A DNA stretch of 64,000 nucleotides, from contig MNCI01004604.1 in assembly GCA_015680685.1 (NCBI GenBank), positions 214,551 to 278,550 of the forward strand. Direction: 5' to 3'. Position numbers and translations under genes: made by a program. Positions within the stretch are counted from its first letter, which is position 1. Each line of letters begins with the position of its first letter. The DNA comes from Gnetum montanum (taxonomy: Eukaryota; Streptophyta; Gnetopsida; Gnetales; Gnetaceae). Under the pieces are notes generated by a model. That model was not told where the DNA came from and did not search any database. It worked only from the letters and a program-made list of their open reading frames with translations. Positions 1 to 13,393 of this stretch are shown piece after piece.

Positions 1-3000
1 AATGTTGGTGGTAGGCAACACATTCTCATTTATACATGTGCTTATGATCTTTATGTGCCTGCCCCCATTCGTGGACCCTCGTGCTGAAATCCTTCTAGTC
101 TTGGTTCTTCTGGGCTAGGAGTTCCATTTGCATCCATTTCTCGATGAGCTCACAGTTAGCTTGGACATTATTCCTGATGACTGTCTAATAATGGATGTAG
201 TCAATCACAGCTGTATGCAAATTCTTGTCATTGGTGTCTCGAGATTACAGAAATTCATTTCGGTACTCAAGGTCCTCAACCCTAGTAGTCAGGGCCATTT
301 TCTCTTTTTTTTGTTTTCTGTAACCTCTTCCAAAGATCTTCGTTGATGTTTTGACACTCCCATAGAGAATAGACCAAGTGTAATGCACATTTACGCATCT
401 AATTGTAAATGCCATGTGGCACTTCGGTCACCTCTGGTGAGGGTTCAAGGGTAGTGTCTACATCAATAGGCTCTTTGGGATCCCATTTGAGGTGAGATCC
501 TATAACAAAAAATGACAATAGTTAGATGCAACAGAATAATGTAATGTCATAATTTCAACGATTCCTACATAACAACAGTGACGTATTGATCTCAGGATCT
601 ATTTACTCTAAGAGACTGAACATATCATTTACAATGCCCTCCATAAAGGAAAATTTGTTAGGAGCCTTGTCCCAATGTTGAGTTGGGGTTGCTAACAAAG
701 ATACACCACTATTATTAGAAGTTCCTACTATGCAAAAAACATGAGTTACACATAGCAGAATAGACAAGGCCAATTGAGATGTTACAACAACAAAAAGATC
801 CAATTCAAAAAACCCCTAAGGGTAATAGCAGGAGGATTTCCCTCCAAGAAAAGATCAAACTCACTAGCAACAAACTGCTCCTTCTTTTCTGGCTCATCCA
901 AAAGGACCTCAGCATCCTCTATGCCCATCTCCCCTTTGAGCACAGGAGCTTGTGTGCTACCTACATTGTTAACCAAGGCCTCCTTTTCCAGAACTAGGGC
1001 CCCTTCCCCATGCTGCAAGACTATGATCCCTATTTCAGGGGTCAGTTCCTCTACATCTTTCCCTTTTCCTGTTAAACACATCACAATTAACAAAATAATA
1101 CAGAAAAAACTTACTCAAGTGCTACGTGATGCAACGACATCTATACGTAGCGTAACCTACATAAACTAATCATGCATTCTTCTACTTACCAACCGGGGAA
1201 TGGCTCTTGTGAAACTTAATTCACAGTTTCCTTTCCTCTTCACTAGACGGGTCGGGAGACTCTACAGCCAGACGATGCTTTTTCAGCTAAATTGATGAAG
1301 CCACTATTTCTGCCACTAGGCACTTTCCCCTTGATGCACTGCTAGTGTAAGAAGGGGGCACCCCACCCACGCTGTCTTGACCTCAGACGGTAGGTGCCAC
1401 CTGATCCTTAGTCGTTAGTGAAAACGACTCCTCGATACCTTTAGGAGGATCTTGGGATTGGACGTTGCGGAAGACCTAGGAAATCCAAGGTTTGGAAATC
1501 TAGTTATGATCTTGCTACACCTAGAATCCATCCCTATGAACCACCAGGAATTTAGAAAAACACCGTAAAAAATCTATGAAGAAGGAAAAATGCATGTTGA
1601 AACGAGACTCAAGATTCTTGTGAAGCTTGACCATTTTAGCCTGCAAGCCTTCAACAAGGTGCTTGGCCCAATTATACCATGTCCCCTCCTGCATAACCTC
1701 TTGCATAATCCAAGCCTGCTCTATGCTAAGGATTCTTCCTTGGGAAAGTAGCTTGGGGAAAGCATGAGCTCAGAAGAGGGGATAAATGGTATTAGCCACC
1801 TCTAGCTTGATTTTATCAGCCAAGATGCCTTTTGGTTCTTTCTTAACCCCTAGCCACTCCTCTATGTCCTTGTAATGATTAGAATCTCTCTTTGATCTTT
1901 CTTCCACCGGGAGACCATCAGAAGGAATACCAAAAAAGTCAATGAATAGTTGAGCATTAATATAAAAACTCATGTGCACATTACGCTCACACATGTGAAG
2001 ATGCTTAGCTTCTTTGCTAAAGGAGTCGACTAGGGCCAACATTTTGGCTATTGTGACATCAGGGGTTATAGCTAGAAATAGCTCTATTAGTCTAGCTTCC
2101 TGGAGATTATTGGTTATGGCAGCTGGGGCCACTCTATGGAAAAGCCAATGTTGCACTTCATTTATGTCACCATAATGGAAGAAGACACTGGTCGTCTCAT
2201 GCCCAGAAGCTACCAACATGACCTCCCGTGATTCCTTAACTTTAAACATAAAATAACAGGTTACACAAAACAAGAAAATAACATAATCTTATACACTATT
2301 CTCATTTTGTAGGGTCACACAGTTGATCAACGTAGTGTAACTTACCGCATCCAAAGGGCAAAGGAAATGGTGGGATGCTTTTCTCCTACATGTCGTCAAT
2401 GGTGATGGGACGATCCAAAGTCCACTCCTTATCTAGCCATCTAGAGTCTCTACACTTGGCAAAGAATTTGGCATAACGGATAGGGTAGTGTTGGATTTCA
2501 AATCCTAGTTGTCCCAGGACACTAGCACACACATTGCTGATGGAAGTGAATTCCTTTATGGCTATTTCAGCCATAGATAACATGTCTATATCACCTTGGA
2601 GACCATTTGCATTGATAAAAAACCTATGTCACAAAATGTAAACAATTGTTTATACCTTATGCAAAATCAAACAACAATCAGTACATCATAACCCATTGAA
2701 AGCACTTACCTGTCATCATAGTACACGAGGCCAGATGGATTCCAAAAATAGGTCGTGAGTTGATGAGCTACGAATAGCATGTTGTAGGCATGATAATAGT
2801 TAAACCTAGGCATCTCCTAGATCCAAGATAAGCACCTCAAACCCTTGATGCTTTGTTCACGACCCCTCCCACCTGTGACCTAGATTGATCCATCCACCAA
2901 GAATGCTAAAATACTCTATGCAGATCCAACCAGTAGCTTTTCCAGGATGATACTAGCCATTTCAGCTGATAGATGTGACCAAATAGTCACGTTGAAGTTA

Positions 3001-3824
3001 CAAAAAAAAACTGTAGAAACTCCCATGTGCCCTTTCAGAACCAAATTGCCTCTCCCCTTACACGAGCATGGGGAGGAGGAACATTGGCCATGGGGACATT
3101 TAAACAGAATAAAACATCCATAATATCCAGAACTATTAGGATGGGCCTTCGCATGACCCTTTACAATAAAACACACTACCATTAGAAAAGAAGTTTAGAC
3201 ATACCAACAATGCCGCAATAAACCAAAAAAAAGAGCTCATAAGAATCTACCAGCAACACTGAGGTTCTCATTACCTTGACTCTGAGAAAATTGTAGGTTA
3301 CGCTAGAAATGCATTACCAAAATCGCCCAAACCCTTACGATGGTGCAAGGTCTGTCTCTGATAATGACGATAAAGGTAGCACTGCATATTGTCCTAGTGT
3401 AACATGCAACCATTATGGGAAAGGCAACGAAGCCCTATTTGCACTACACAAAGGTACAACACCTAGACCCCTAACCAGTTACATACTGTGTTTGTAAAAT
3501 ATTATCCAAGATCACCCAAACCCTTGCGAGGATGCAAGGTCTGTCTTTGACAAGTAAGATAGGGGTAATATTACAAAATCTAGTAGCATAACAAGCACAT
3601 GCAGGTATCGGTACCCAATGTAGTGTACATCCTTAGAAAAAATACAATTACGATGCCATGATAGTGAAAACAAAAATCATATAGGGAAGGTGAAAAATGA
3701 CTTACTAGGTTAGTGGGGTAGCCTCCTGAGTTACAACCCACACCTTCGAAATTCTCCCCAAGATTTCTTGTACTTCATCGATCCTCGCCAACTTGGCATG
3801 TTTGCATTTGGTCTTCAGTGCCAT
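1..3824 (-). pseudogene. D antisense gene (HAD-like N-terminus, multi-exon), 3' end outside the window
   Basis: Opposite in strand to D's pol. The probable start at 3824 opens MALKTK and gives a 39-residue basic exon 1 close to that of element C (MAPKIKRK...). Exon 2 (about 3150-2710) carries LIVLDIMDVL, then WEFLQF, and ends NPSGLVYYDD before a GTAAGT donor; it matches the HAD/FCP1-like domain of the other copies. Exon 3 lies near 2640-2350. Exon 4 (about 2235-1500) contains the helical segment FFHYGDINEVQHWL...YPLF followed by TWYNWAKHLVEGLQ. At the left edge ELLAQK...EWGQ...KDHKHMYK matches the coiled-coil exon. There are several stops and frameshifts. Function is unknown; the domain naming is inferred from the better copies. 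Confidence 0.75.
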
Positions 3825-4387
3825 GGTTATGCCTGATTAATCTTCACAAAATTGTCTACTTACGCTTTCTCTCTGCTTTAGCCTAACTCAACCTCACGAC
3901 GTTTATAGTTTACTTTGAGGACAAACCATCTACTTATAAAGTGATGGTGAAAACTTTCTATTTTCATGTCCAATTAATGCAAAACTTTCCCAAAATGCAA
4001 GTATGTCAGTTCCACATGAAGCATAAAGATCGCATCGTTAATCTCATAGATATCACATTGATGGCAGTCTGAAAAGACCCTAAACTAATGCATAGTTTAT
4101 CGTCTCGTAATCTGGTCGCATTAACTATGGTCTGCAAAGAAAAACTTAAATTATCTATCTCATCACACTAGACATGCCACATTATACCTTTTATTAGAGT
4201 CCACGGAAACCTTATGCTAGGACCTAGGAAACCTGGCTCATTGTTTTCTTACAAACTATGTATATTGTAATGGTCTGCTAAGACCTTAAATTGGCAACCT
4301 TTTTTACACATACCTATAAAACCTTCTATCATTTCATCATGTTGACAAAAAACAATGTAACAACTTTCGTTCTTGGTGGTTTTAGAG
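3825..4387. repeat. D spacer between antisense gene start and RT exon, with degenerate TTAAACT repeats
   Basis: No gene is visible. Between about 4060 and 4300 there are worn copies of the short repeat built around CCTAAACTA, TTAACTATGGTC and GACCTTAAATTGGC, spaced some 50-100 bases apart. The same position in A and B carries well-kept arrays. On the + strand the interval ends in a T-rich stretch and TTTTAGAG, at the place where the other elements have a CAG splice acceptor for the RT exon. Any divergent promoter for the antisense gene should sit here; I could not place a convincing TATA box. Confidence 0.55.
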
Positions 4388-6754
4388 GTCAGTTCGCAAA
4401 TGGATGAAGCTTTATTTGCACCTCTAGCCCTAACAAGCCCACAAGGGAAAACTCTTAGGCATTTTGATCATGCAATGATAGGAACCAATGCTCTCTCCTG
4501 TGACATAACCATAGTAGCCTCAAAAGTATCCCTAGATTGGCTAGAACATTTGGCTAGCACCCTAGACCTAGAGGATGGTGATGTGATCGAGGATTCCTTC
4601 ACTGAGGTATCTGTGGTTACACAAAAAGGGAAAAGCAAAACTCTGAAGGTTAGTTTCCTTCTTGAACAACAAACGCAAAGTGACATATCTCGAGTGCTCC
4701 AAGATAACATTGCAGTGTTTATGTGGTTGTACAAAGACATACTAGGTTTAGAACCATGACTAATATAGCACAACATTGTGTTGGACCCACGTATCAAAGC
4801 GGTTAGACAGAAATTACGAAAGATTAAGCCCGAAATCCCATTGGCAGTGCGTGATGAAATGACTAAGCTATATCAAGCTGGTTTCATCTACACAGTTGAT
4901 TATTCGGATTGGGTGTCAAAAATTTTTGTTGTTTCTAAGAAAATGGGAGAAATATGCATCTGTATAGACTTGCGCGATCTGAACATGGCAACGTTTAAAG
5001 ACAATTTCCCATTACCGGGTATTGACCAACTTATCGATACAATAGCTGGCCATGCATTATTATCCTTCATGGATGGGTTTTTGGAGTATAATCAAATCTG
5101 TATCAACCTAAAACATCAACTGATTATAACTTTCATGACCCCTTGGGGAACTTTCTGTTATACCATGATGCCCTTCAGGCTAAAAAACTTCGGATCAACT
5201 TATCAACATGCCATGACGTATAATTTAGCAATTACCTCTTAGAGAGATTGAACGACTATGTAGATGACATAGCTATTAAATCTAGAAAGTTGGAAGATCA
5301 ACCAGAGGACCTAGAGTTGATCCTTAAATGATGTCTCAGGCAAGACCTACTGCTCAACCCAAAAAATGTGTATTCGGAGTCAAAATCAGACGCATGTTAG
5401 GGTTTGTAGTATTAGAGGCTGGCATATGAGTTGACCCTGACAAGGTTAAGGCTTCGGTTAACCTAGCACCACCTAAAAATCTCAAAAAACTGCATGGGTT
5501 TTAGGGTAGGCTATAGTTTATTAAGAGGTTCATCTCAAAGTTGACAGAAAAATTACATCCTATGAAACATCTGCTCAAGAAAGGGGTTAACTTTGAATGG
5601 ACCAAGAATTTCCAACGTGCGTTTGACAACCTAAAGAAAGAGCTGCTACATTTGCCAATAATTTTCCCACCATAAAGGGATAAGCCTTTCTACATCTACT
5701 TGGCAAGCTCAGATGTGTCCATAGCTATGTTGTTGTGTCAAAAGAAGGACGACGGGTTGCAAATCCCTATATATTATCTAAGTCACGCTCTATTTGCATA
5801 TGAAATGAGGTATAATTAAGTAAAGTGTAACTGTTTGGCATTGGTTAATATCTTTTCCACAACCAGGTTAACATAATTTGCAAGAATAATATTCTATGGG
5901 CCATCACAAAAAATTTATACCAGAGTAGTAGGATAACCCACTGGAAAGCCATCATAGCAGAAGTTGACTTGCACTACGTTGGCCAATTTCCACGAAAGGC
6001 CAAGCGATTGCTGACTAGCTTGTAACATCACCTATTAACGAGTAGGCCATGATAGAGCCTAAGTTTCCTGATGAACATATACATAGTTTAAGACCTATAT
6101 CAACAGGCCTTGAAGTGATGTTATACTTTGATGGAGGTTCGACTACCAGAGGAAATAGTGTCACTGCCGTCATTACGCTTTCCCTTGAGGATGTCTATTC
6201 ATTGGATTACCGCCTGGCATTTTCTTGTACAAATAATGTGGTAGAATACAAGGGTCTTCTCAGGGGATTATTAGCAGCCAAAGAACTGAACATACAACAC
6301 TTGGAAATATGAGGCGATTCAATGCTTGTTATAAATCAAATCACAGAATTCTACGCCTGCAAAGTTGTGCATCTGTAGCCCTACTACGATATGGCTAAAG
6401 ATCTTCTGAAACAATTCACAATGATTGACACTAGCATGTGCCACGTAATGAGAACACCATAGTTAATGCACTAGCTATGCTAACTTTAAACATACCACCA
6501 TATTTGTTCACCACCTTGCCCTCTTTAATGATAGAATGTACAGACCCTATCATTCAAGCAGCACAAATCTCTTCTCTAAGTATAGGAGGAACTCTTGAAT
6601 GGTATGACAATATTAAAACCTACCTTCTACATGGTGAACCACTGCACGAGTTAACGCCTACACAAAAAGACGCAATTTGCAAGTGCACCATGCAATACGT
6701 CATCATCAGAGACAGTACTCTATGTAGTTGCTCTTTTAATGGTGTATTGTTGAC
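4388..6754 (+). pseudogene. pol: D pol, 5' part: RT, RNase H, second RNase H, start of integrase
   Basis: Polyprotein of a Ty3/gypsy element. In order: an N-terminal segment with a conserved LDLEDGDVIED-type stretch (about 4560-4600), RT with KLYQAGFI, an altered SFMDGFLEYNQI and a damaged YVDD region near 5260, a first RNase H (FYIYLASSDVS, about 5690) and a second RNase H opening MLYFDGGST (about 6119). It ends at the integrase N-terminus, where A interrupts it. Frames change at least twice after 5240 and many stops are present. The reading continues at 59556. Confidence 0.9.
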
Positions 6755-8015
6755 TGTACCACCTGAAATCATTGGTATCCAACTGGAAGGAAACAGAGAC
6801 CATCGGATCGCAGGACGTGCACAGAAGACCCTACCTTCACCTGAGGGTGAGCTGGAATGAATGAAGGTAGATTACCTTGGGTGGTACACATGTAGATCAG
6901 ACAAGGATTTCCCTGAACGTACACCAAAGTGCTATACGCTGGGTTATATGTAAACGGCGTAACGGGCGTGAATCAGAGTGTAAACGGCGTAAGTAGCGTA
7001 AATGATGTGAACAGAGCGTAGACGTAAATAAGCGTAAATAGAATACATGCAAAAATTAATGCGGACTGTAAACAATTATAGGAAGAAAATGTAACAATGG
7101 TATTACAGAATGAAAATACATGCACCGGTCAAACACAGTTGTGAGTGGAACACAAGGTGGACGAAAGCCCCAGTGGGTGTAGGGATGATTGCAGCTGGTT
7201 CACACTATAAGCACAGCGTAGAGGCTATATGCTCAGCGTATAGGGTTGTCCAGCGTAAAAGGTTTTGAGCTCTAGTTCTCAGCGTCTCTGTTCTCTAGTG
7301 TGCTCTGGGAATTTGCCAACTGTATAGATTTCGTGAAAAATTGGGGTTTTATATAGGTTTTGATGGCAGACTCGAGTTGGGAAACACGTGGTGCATTGAC
7401 TGGGTGCAAGGGCATAAAATTTACAAGTGTATAACATGTTACATTTGCCGGGTGTATACGCTATCTTCAGTGAGCATAGACTATGGGTGTATACACTGGG
7501 GGTGCTGAGTGTATGCGAACTTGGGCATAGATGTCGTTGACGTTGGCATATACGCTGATGGATGCTGGGCGTACATGCTGGGGCGTATATGCTGACGTGC
7601 TAGGCATATACGCTGGGGCGTACATGCTGCTGTGGTGGGCGTATACACTGGGAATATACATTGATGGGTGTTGCCTTGTGCCAAATCTCGCTCTGTAGTG
7701 CTATTTTCATGTCATCTTTGGAGGTTTCATGCCGGGCGTATGCACCTGTTGTTCCTGGTGAGCGTACATGCGGGGCATGTACGCTGGGCATATACGCCGG
7801 GTCTATACGCTGAGAATTTGAGCATATACGTTGGGAACATACACTTGGGTTTATACACTAGGCGTATATGCTGGAATTGCATACTTAGTGAAAATTGAGC
7901 ATCTGTTCTCCAAAGTTACCATGTTTGACACCAGACGTAGCTGTGGTCGTTTCGGGGTCCCAGGGACTTGCTTGGTGTTGGACAAGTACTAAGCTCCAAA
8001 TTTTGTGATGTTTCA
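6755..8015 (-). repeat. A 3' LTR
   Basis: About 1.26 kb, matching 58256-59555 along its length. The U3 part (about 7440-7880) is packed with GCGTA/TACGC words and variants of the palindrome GCGTATACGC. A - strand TATA box (TATATAAAA) lies at 7347-7355. The R/U5 part contains the block also seen in B ending at TGTACC (LTR terminus). The polypurine tract adjoins at 8018-8031. Short ORFs here are artefacts of the repeats. Confidence 0.93.
7347..7355 (-). promoter_or_regulatory. TATA box of A 3' LTR
   Basis: TATATAAAA on the - strand, followed by CCCC. The same placement, TATAAAA then a run of C, is seen in A's 5' LTR (58848-58854) and in both B LTRs (16790-16796 and 50603-50609). Confidence 0.6.
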
Positions 8016-8017
8016 TT

Positions 8018-8031
8018 GGCCCCTCTTTGTT
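8018..8031 (-). other. A polypurine tract
   Basis: AACAAAGAGGGGCC on the - strand, two bases from the start of the 3' LTR. The same 14 bases precede the 3' LTRs of B, C and D, so it is the shared plus-strand primer of the family. Confidence 0.85.
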
Positions 8032-9436
8032 GATGTTTGGAGGAATTGACCCGAGAAGCGTCGACAAAGAAGTGTAAAACACCACAAGCAGCTCGAGAGA
8101 GACTTTGTCCGTTGCCACTTGACTAGACGTCATCGCACTGTGTTCAGTAGTACATGGGATTAGGAAAGTGGAACTTTGTAGCTAGTAGGAGAATGGGGAT
8201 TTTCGGGGCTAGTAACTGCCCAAGGGATTGCGCTTGGCGAAAAGGGGATGTTCTGGTGTGTGTGTCATGCTGATCCTTGTCAATAGCCATTATTTTACTA
8301 GACTTGGAATCCAGACCTGTAATGTGCATCCTTTGGTGGAACAAGCCTCTTGGGTAATGTTCAAGAAAATGTGTTGGCAAGACCAAAGCTACGGGAGGAT
8401 GTGTTGCATTCTTTGGAAGAACAGGGCCTTTATTTAGTTTTTAGGGGAAGCCTATTGGTGGAGAGCCAAAGCTATGCAACTAGATGTGTTTTGATTTTTT
8501 TTTTGACATGAGTGCTTGGTTTTAAGATGATTGCCTTCCTGCCTGGGGCTTGCATGGGAAGTGTCAAGGGTCTCTCTTCTTTTTTTTTAGGAAGAAAATG
8601 GTGCATTGAATCTGTACTCATGTGCAAGTGTTATGTCATGTGTTGCAACTGCTTCAAAGTGTTACGGTATGCAATGGTGTGCTCAAGGTTTTGGATGTAC
8701 TGGGTGTATCGAAGGTGTGACTGAGTGAACTATGTCGGTGAATGGATAAAGAGTGTGTTGGGAGATGGGGATGTACTAGTAAATGCTTTGATTTAGTCTT
8801 GTCATGTGTGCTGTGAACATTGCCCCATCTTGCTGCTTATGATGAAATGCATTCTTGTGCGAAAACCTCTGCGTGTCATCCTGCAAACATAACTCCAAGG
8901 AAGCATGAAAACCATGAGTGAATAAGCGAACTTAGACTTACACAATGACCAAGACATTGGAGGTGATCTCAGACATTGTAGATGAGTGGCAGTGACATTG
9001 GTGGGATTGTCTGATGATGAGTGATGCAGTGATTCTGATGAAGCTTGAATGTGGTGGCGGATTGAGGAACTAGAAATGAACTTGCCAGTTTATAGTCTTG
9101 GCAGACCGTGATGGGTTAGTTTTATGTCATGACCCATTGGACATTGCCCGTTTAGTGTCGTGGTGGACGTTACGCTGCTAGTTTTTAGTCTTAGCAGACC
9201 ATGAAGAGGCGAACCAATTTATAGTCTTAGCAGACTCTGATGAATGCAACAGTGGTAGTTTACTGTCGTGCCAAACAGGTGCTAGTTTATCGTCATTGCG
9301 GACACTGTGTGGTATTGGTTTATCGTCATGATTTCAAGACGATCTATGGTACCAGTTTTAAGTGATAATCCAGGACTGTTCTGTGGTATCAGTTTAAAGT
9401 CATGACTCTAGGTCTTGCACGTACCTGAGCTTGTAC
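8032..9436 (-). repeat. A region between pol and polypurine tract, with TTAAACT-type repeats
   Basis: About 1.4 kb with no gene. The pol-proximal part (about 9075-9415) contains eight or more diverged copies of a short unit with AGTTTA, TTTAGTC or TTTATGTC followed by a CATGAC/CAGAC element, spaced roughly 35-50 bases. It corresponds to 48655-48950 in B, 32169-32800 in C and 60672-61075 in D. The rest (8032-9060) is low-complexity, T/G-rich untranslated sequence. Confidence 0.7.
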
Positions 9437-12400
9437 TCAAATGTAGAACGGTTTTAGGAACAAGTGATTGGTTGGATTGGCAAACTCATTCCCTTCCATA
9501 TCAGAGAGCTTGAATGCTTCGTTGTCGAATGCTTTAATGACCAAGTAAGGCCCTTCCTAGTTGGCTGAGAATTTTTTTGAGTGTTCTCGAACTACCTTAA
9601 GTACAAGGTCACCTTCTTTGATGGGGCACTTATGGATGTCGTGCCGATGTCATTGCCGCTATTGCTTTTGATACCATTCGATCTGATCAAGGGCGCACAT
9701 GCATTCTTCCTCCACTGAGTCGAGGTCAATGATGCGTAGATCATTTTTTTGCCCATCGTCGAGCAGTCCGAAAAGTGTTATCCTTAAAGATGGTACCTGT
9801 AATTCCAAAGGTAAAACAACTTCTGAATCGTAAACAAGACTTTATGGTGTTTTACCTGTTGAAGTTCGATGTGTAGTACGGTATGCCCACAATGCGTATA
9901 CCAATTGTTCATGCCATCTTCGCTTGCTTTGGGTGAGCATCTTTTTGAGTATTGTAATAATCGTTTTGTTCGTCGCCTCTGCTTGCCCATTGCTCTGAGC
10001 ATAGTAAGGGGATGAAAACGAGTGTTTGATCCCTAGACTTTCACAAAAGGTTTTTGTCTCGACACTACTAAATTGTGGCCCGTTGTCAGTGATGATTGTC
10101 ATGGGAATGCCAAAGCAGGTTACAATATTTTCGAGAATGAAGTTGCATACATGTTTAGATGTAGTTTTTCGAAGGGGAGTAGCTTCTACCCACTTCATAA
10201 AATATTCAGTTGCAGTTATGATGAAACTATGCCCTGTAGAAGATGAGGGTGTTATCAGGCCGATAAGGTCTAATCCCCACTTTTGAAAGGCCCATGTTGC
10301 ACTGAATGCAACTCATTTGGTGGGACATGTATTAGATTGCTATGTTTTTGACAAGTACTACATGTTTTGACTTTGGAGAGACAATCGTATTCTATGTGTG
10401 GCCAATAATAGCCTAAGCATCTGATCTTTGTTGCCATGGCTTTTGGTGCTATGTGTCCTCCACATAGTCCGTCGTGTACTTGTTCAACAATGGTTTGGGC
10501 ATTGGTACTATTGACACATGTTAGCAATATGCCTTCGTAGGATCTACGACATAACGCGTCCCCTACTAGGGTATATTGCTTAGAACATTTTCGTACTGCA
10601 TCCTTTTGCACATTTGTTAAATGTTGTGGTGGTTTTCCCTATAGAAGGTATTCTTTTATGTCATCATACCATTCTACTGCATGTATTGTACTAACAAATG
10701 CGATTGGCAGCATGTCAAGAGTATTGGTTATTGGTTCGGCACAACTGGTTATGGAGCTTGGCAACGTCTGGAACATGTTAGGTGATATGTTTAATGCCAA
10801 GGTGGCTAGTGCATCTGCGATGGTATTGTCATTTCTAGAGATGTATTGCACATCGATGTTTTCGAATCACCTCGTTAGGTGTTTCGCCAGGTCGCAGTAT
10901 AATTGTAAATGTTTGGCTTTACATGTATAGATGTCTGTTACCTAGTTTATGACCAGTTGCGAGTCTCCCTTGACCACAAGCCATGTGATGTTTAAAGCCA
11001 ATGCCACCATGAGACCTCTGAGGAGACCTTCGTACTCTGCTGTGTTGTTTGTACAGTGAAAGTTGAAACAGTAAGCAAAGGGTTGGATCTCCCCGGAGGG
11101 ATAGGTGATGATGGCGGCTGCACTTCCCCCTCGAGAGGTGGATGCTCCATCAAAGTTTAGAATGACATCATAGTCATTGGGCACTATGTCTATTGCACTT
11201 ATATTCTCATCTGGGAATTTTGGCTCTATTATCACTTGATCACGCGTTGGTGACATGGCCATTCGATGTGTTATGGCTTGACCTTTGACTGATGATTGCG
11301 CTATGTAGTGCAGGTCAAATTTAGCTATCATGGCTTTCCAGCGGGCTATTTGACTCATTTCCTAGATGTTTCTTGTGATGGCCCTGAGCACATTATCCTT
11401 GCAAATTATATTAACTTGGTTACGAAAGAGGTAATGTAGCCATTTTCTCAAAGAAAATACCAAAGCTAACTAGGACCTCTCCACATTGTTATACTTTTTC
11501 TCGTGAGTGACTAATACATGGCTTAAGTAGTATACAGGGACTTTGGTTCCATCATCTCATTTCTAGAAAAGCATAGATGCGATTGACGAATCTGAAGTAG
11601 CGAGGTAGATGTAAAATGGTTTATCGTTTTGAGGTGGATAAACAGTGGGTAATCGGGCAAGTGCTGTTTTAATGTTATCGAATGCTTCTTGACACTACAG
11701 AGCCCATTCAAAATGGATGTTCTTACATAACAAGTGGTTCATAGGTTTTAGTTTGTCTATCAATTTTTCTATGAAGCACCTGATAAACTGCAATCTACCT
11801 TGTAGACCTAGAAGTTCGGTAAGGTTGCCTGGTGGTTTCAGGTTCGTTATGGCCTTAACCTTATCGGGGTCTACCTGTATCCCTGCTTCTGAGGCTATAA
11901 ATCCAAGCATTTTTTCTATCTTGACGCTGAAGACACATTTTTTTGGGTTGAGTCTTAATTCATAATTTAAACAACGTTTTAATACCAAGTCAAGGTCTTG
12001 TATATGTTGTTATGAGGTTTTGGACTTAATCACAATGTCGTCTACATAGTCGTTGAGCGAGTGTAACATGTAATCACTAAAGATGAACGTCATTACTCTT
12101 TGATATGTGGCCCCAACGTTCTTGAGACCAAATGACATCATTGTGTAACAAAAGGTCCCCCATGGTGTCATAAAGGTTGTTCGAAGCTAGTGCTCCGGGT
12201 TGATGTGTATTTGATTGTATCCCGAGAAGCCATCCATAAAAGATAATAATGTGTGCCCAGCAATTGAGTCAACAAGTTGATCGATGTTGGGTAGAGGAAA
12301 ATCATCTTTTATGGTTGCAACATTTAAATCCCAAAATTCAATGCATAAGCGAATGCTTCTATTCTTCTTTGGAACAATGACCATGTCGGATACCCACTCG

Positions 12401-12920
12401 GTGTAATCAACAGCTCGAATGAAGCCAGCCTGATAAAGTTTGGTTATCTCATTGCGAACTGCCAATGCCACTTCAGGTTTAACCTTTCGTGTCTTTTGTT
12501 TTACCGATCTCAATTTTGGGTCAAGGATGATGTTGTGCTGGACAATTCGGGGATCTAGTCTAGGCATGTCTGTATAAGACCAAGCAAATGCTTTCATATT
12601 TTCCCTAAGCATGTCTTTAATCTTTTTGGCTAGGTGTGGTTTTAGTAATGTGCTTAATTTTAGTATTTTAATTTCCCCATCGGGCATGGTTATGGGGGTT
12701 TCGATCAATGGGTCTTCGGTGATATTTTCGGCTTCTATGTCGAGGGATTTTGTCATGCCTTTGTAGTCATCTATTATTTTCTATGTTGAGGCAATGACTG
12801 TGTTGTCTGTTGCTGAGCTTAAGTGGAGGAGGTTTATGTTAGTGTCCCTTGCAATTTTTCCGTATGGTCCATCGATAATTAATGGTTCAGTTAAGTGCTA
12901 GAAATCCATCATGCTTGCTC
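9437..12920 (-). pseudogene. pol: A pol: RT, RNase H, archaeal-type RNase H, integrase
   Basis: Read on the - strand from a splice-acceptor-like TTTATTGGCAG just before 12920 to a TGA at 9437-9439; the length fits B and C (about 1,160 codons). It shows KLYQAGFIRAVDY, IRLCIEF, SFMDGFSGYNQI, a first RNase H near 11600, a second RNase H starting LNFDGASTSRGGS (about 11160), the integrase zinc region with GHIAPKAMATK and CSTCQK (about 10460-10350), the catalytic TDNGPQFSS (about 10090) and a GPF/tail region. One frame holds from 12756 to about 10270 apart from stops; a frameshift then precedes the catalytic core. Not functional as it stands. Confidence 0.92.
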
Positions 12921-13385
12921 CTGCCAATAAACAAAGAGTTGAATGAGCTAATGGGTATCTTTCTATATTCTTTGGTAATTTTAGATATGTGTACATGCAT
13001 GATGGTGGATTATCGTCACATCGGGACACGTGATAGTTTAAGGCCATGCCGGGCCGTAATGGCAGTTTAAGGCCATACCGGGCTGTAGGTGGCAGTTTAA
13101 GGACTTACTGGGCTGCAGGTGGATTTGAAAATGGCAATTTAAGGCCTTACCGGGCCGTAATGACAGTTTAAGGTCATATCGGGCCATGGCGTGGATTTAC
13201 ACTAGAATGTTAGGCATAAACGTATGAAATGGGGTCCACGGGGGAACCAAGATGTAGTAATTTCCATTTTATATATTTTTTATTATTTTTCTGGGCAAAT
13301 TTTAGCAAAAAATAAGTAAAAAGGCACAAAATGGCAAAAAGGATCAACAACGACGTAAGCGGTGATGGTAGCGACGGCGGAGTGC
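12921..13385. repeat. A spacer between RT exon and antisense promoter, with GGCCTTAAACT repeats
   Basis: No gene. From about 13027 to 13190 there are five copies of a 29-30 base unit of the form GTTTAAGGCCATRCCGGGC followed by a short variable part and GGCA. Read on the other strand it is the TTAAACT motif of the family. B has the same array at 44929-45050. From 13200 to 13385 the sequence is A/T-rich and leads into the TATA box of the antisense gene. Confidence 0.75.
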
Positions 13386-13393
13386 TATATAAA
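13386..13393 (+). promoter_or_regulatory. TATA box of the A antisense gene
   Basis: GTGCTATATAAAGGGG. The same GTGCTATATAA core occurs on the - strand in B at 44720-44726, upstream of B's antisense gene. The distance to the first ATG is about 255 bases, through a leader rich in AGCGTAGA words. Transcription from here would run against the element's own mRNA. Confidence 0.55.

Larger units (their letters stand above)
1..6754 (+). mobile_element. Element D, left part: Tat-lineage Ty3/gypsy retrotransposon (outermost of the nest)
   Basis: This is the internal region of the outermost element. It holds the opposite-strand gene (1-3824) and the first two thirds of pol (4388-6754). It stops at 6754 in the integrase zinc-finger region, where element A is inserted. 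The five bases 6750-6754 (TTGAC) recur at 59556-59560 on the far side of A, and the integrase reading resumes there. D's 5' LTR, leader and gag-protease must lie left of position 1. It is the most mutated of the four elements, with several frameshifts in pol, in line with being the oldest layer. Confidence 0.9.

Noticed and set aside
7467-7898. ORFs with YTP/VYA repeats on both strands
   Set aside because: Translation of GCGTATACGC-rich U3 of the A 3' LTR; the same happens in the other A and B LTRs.
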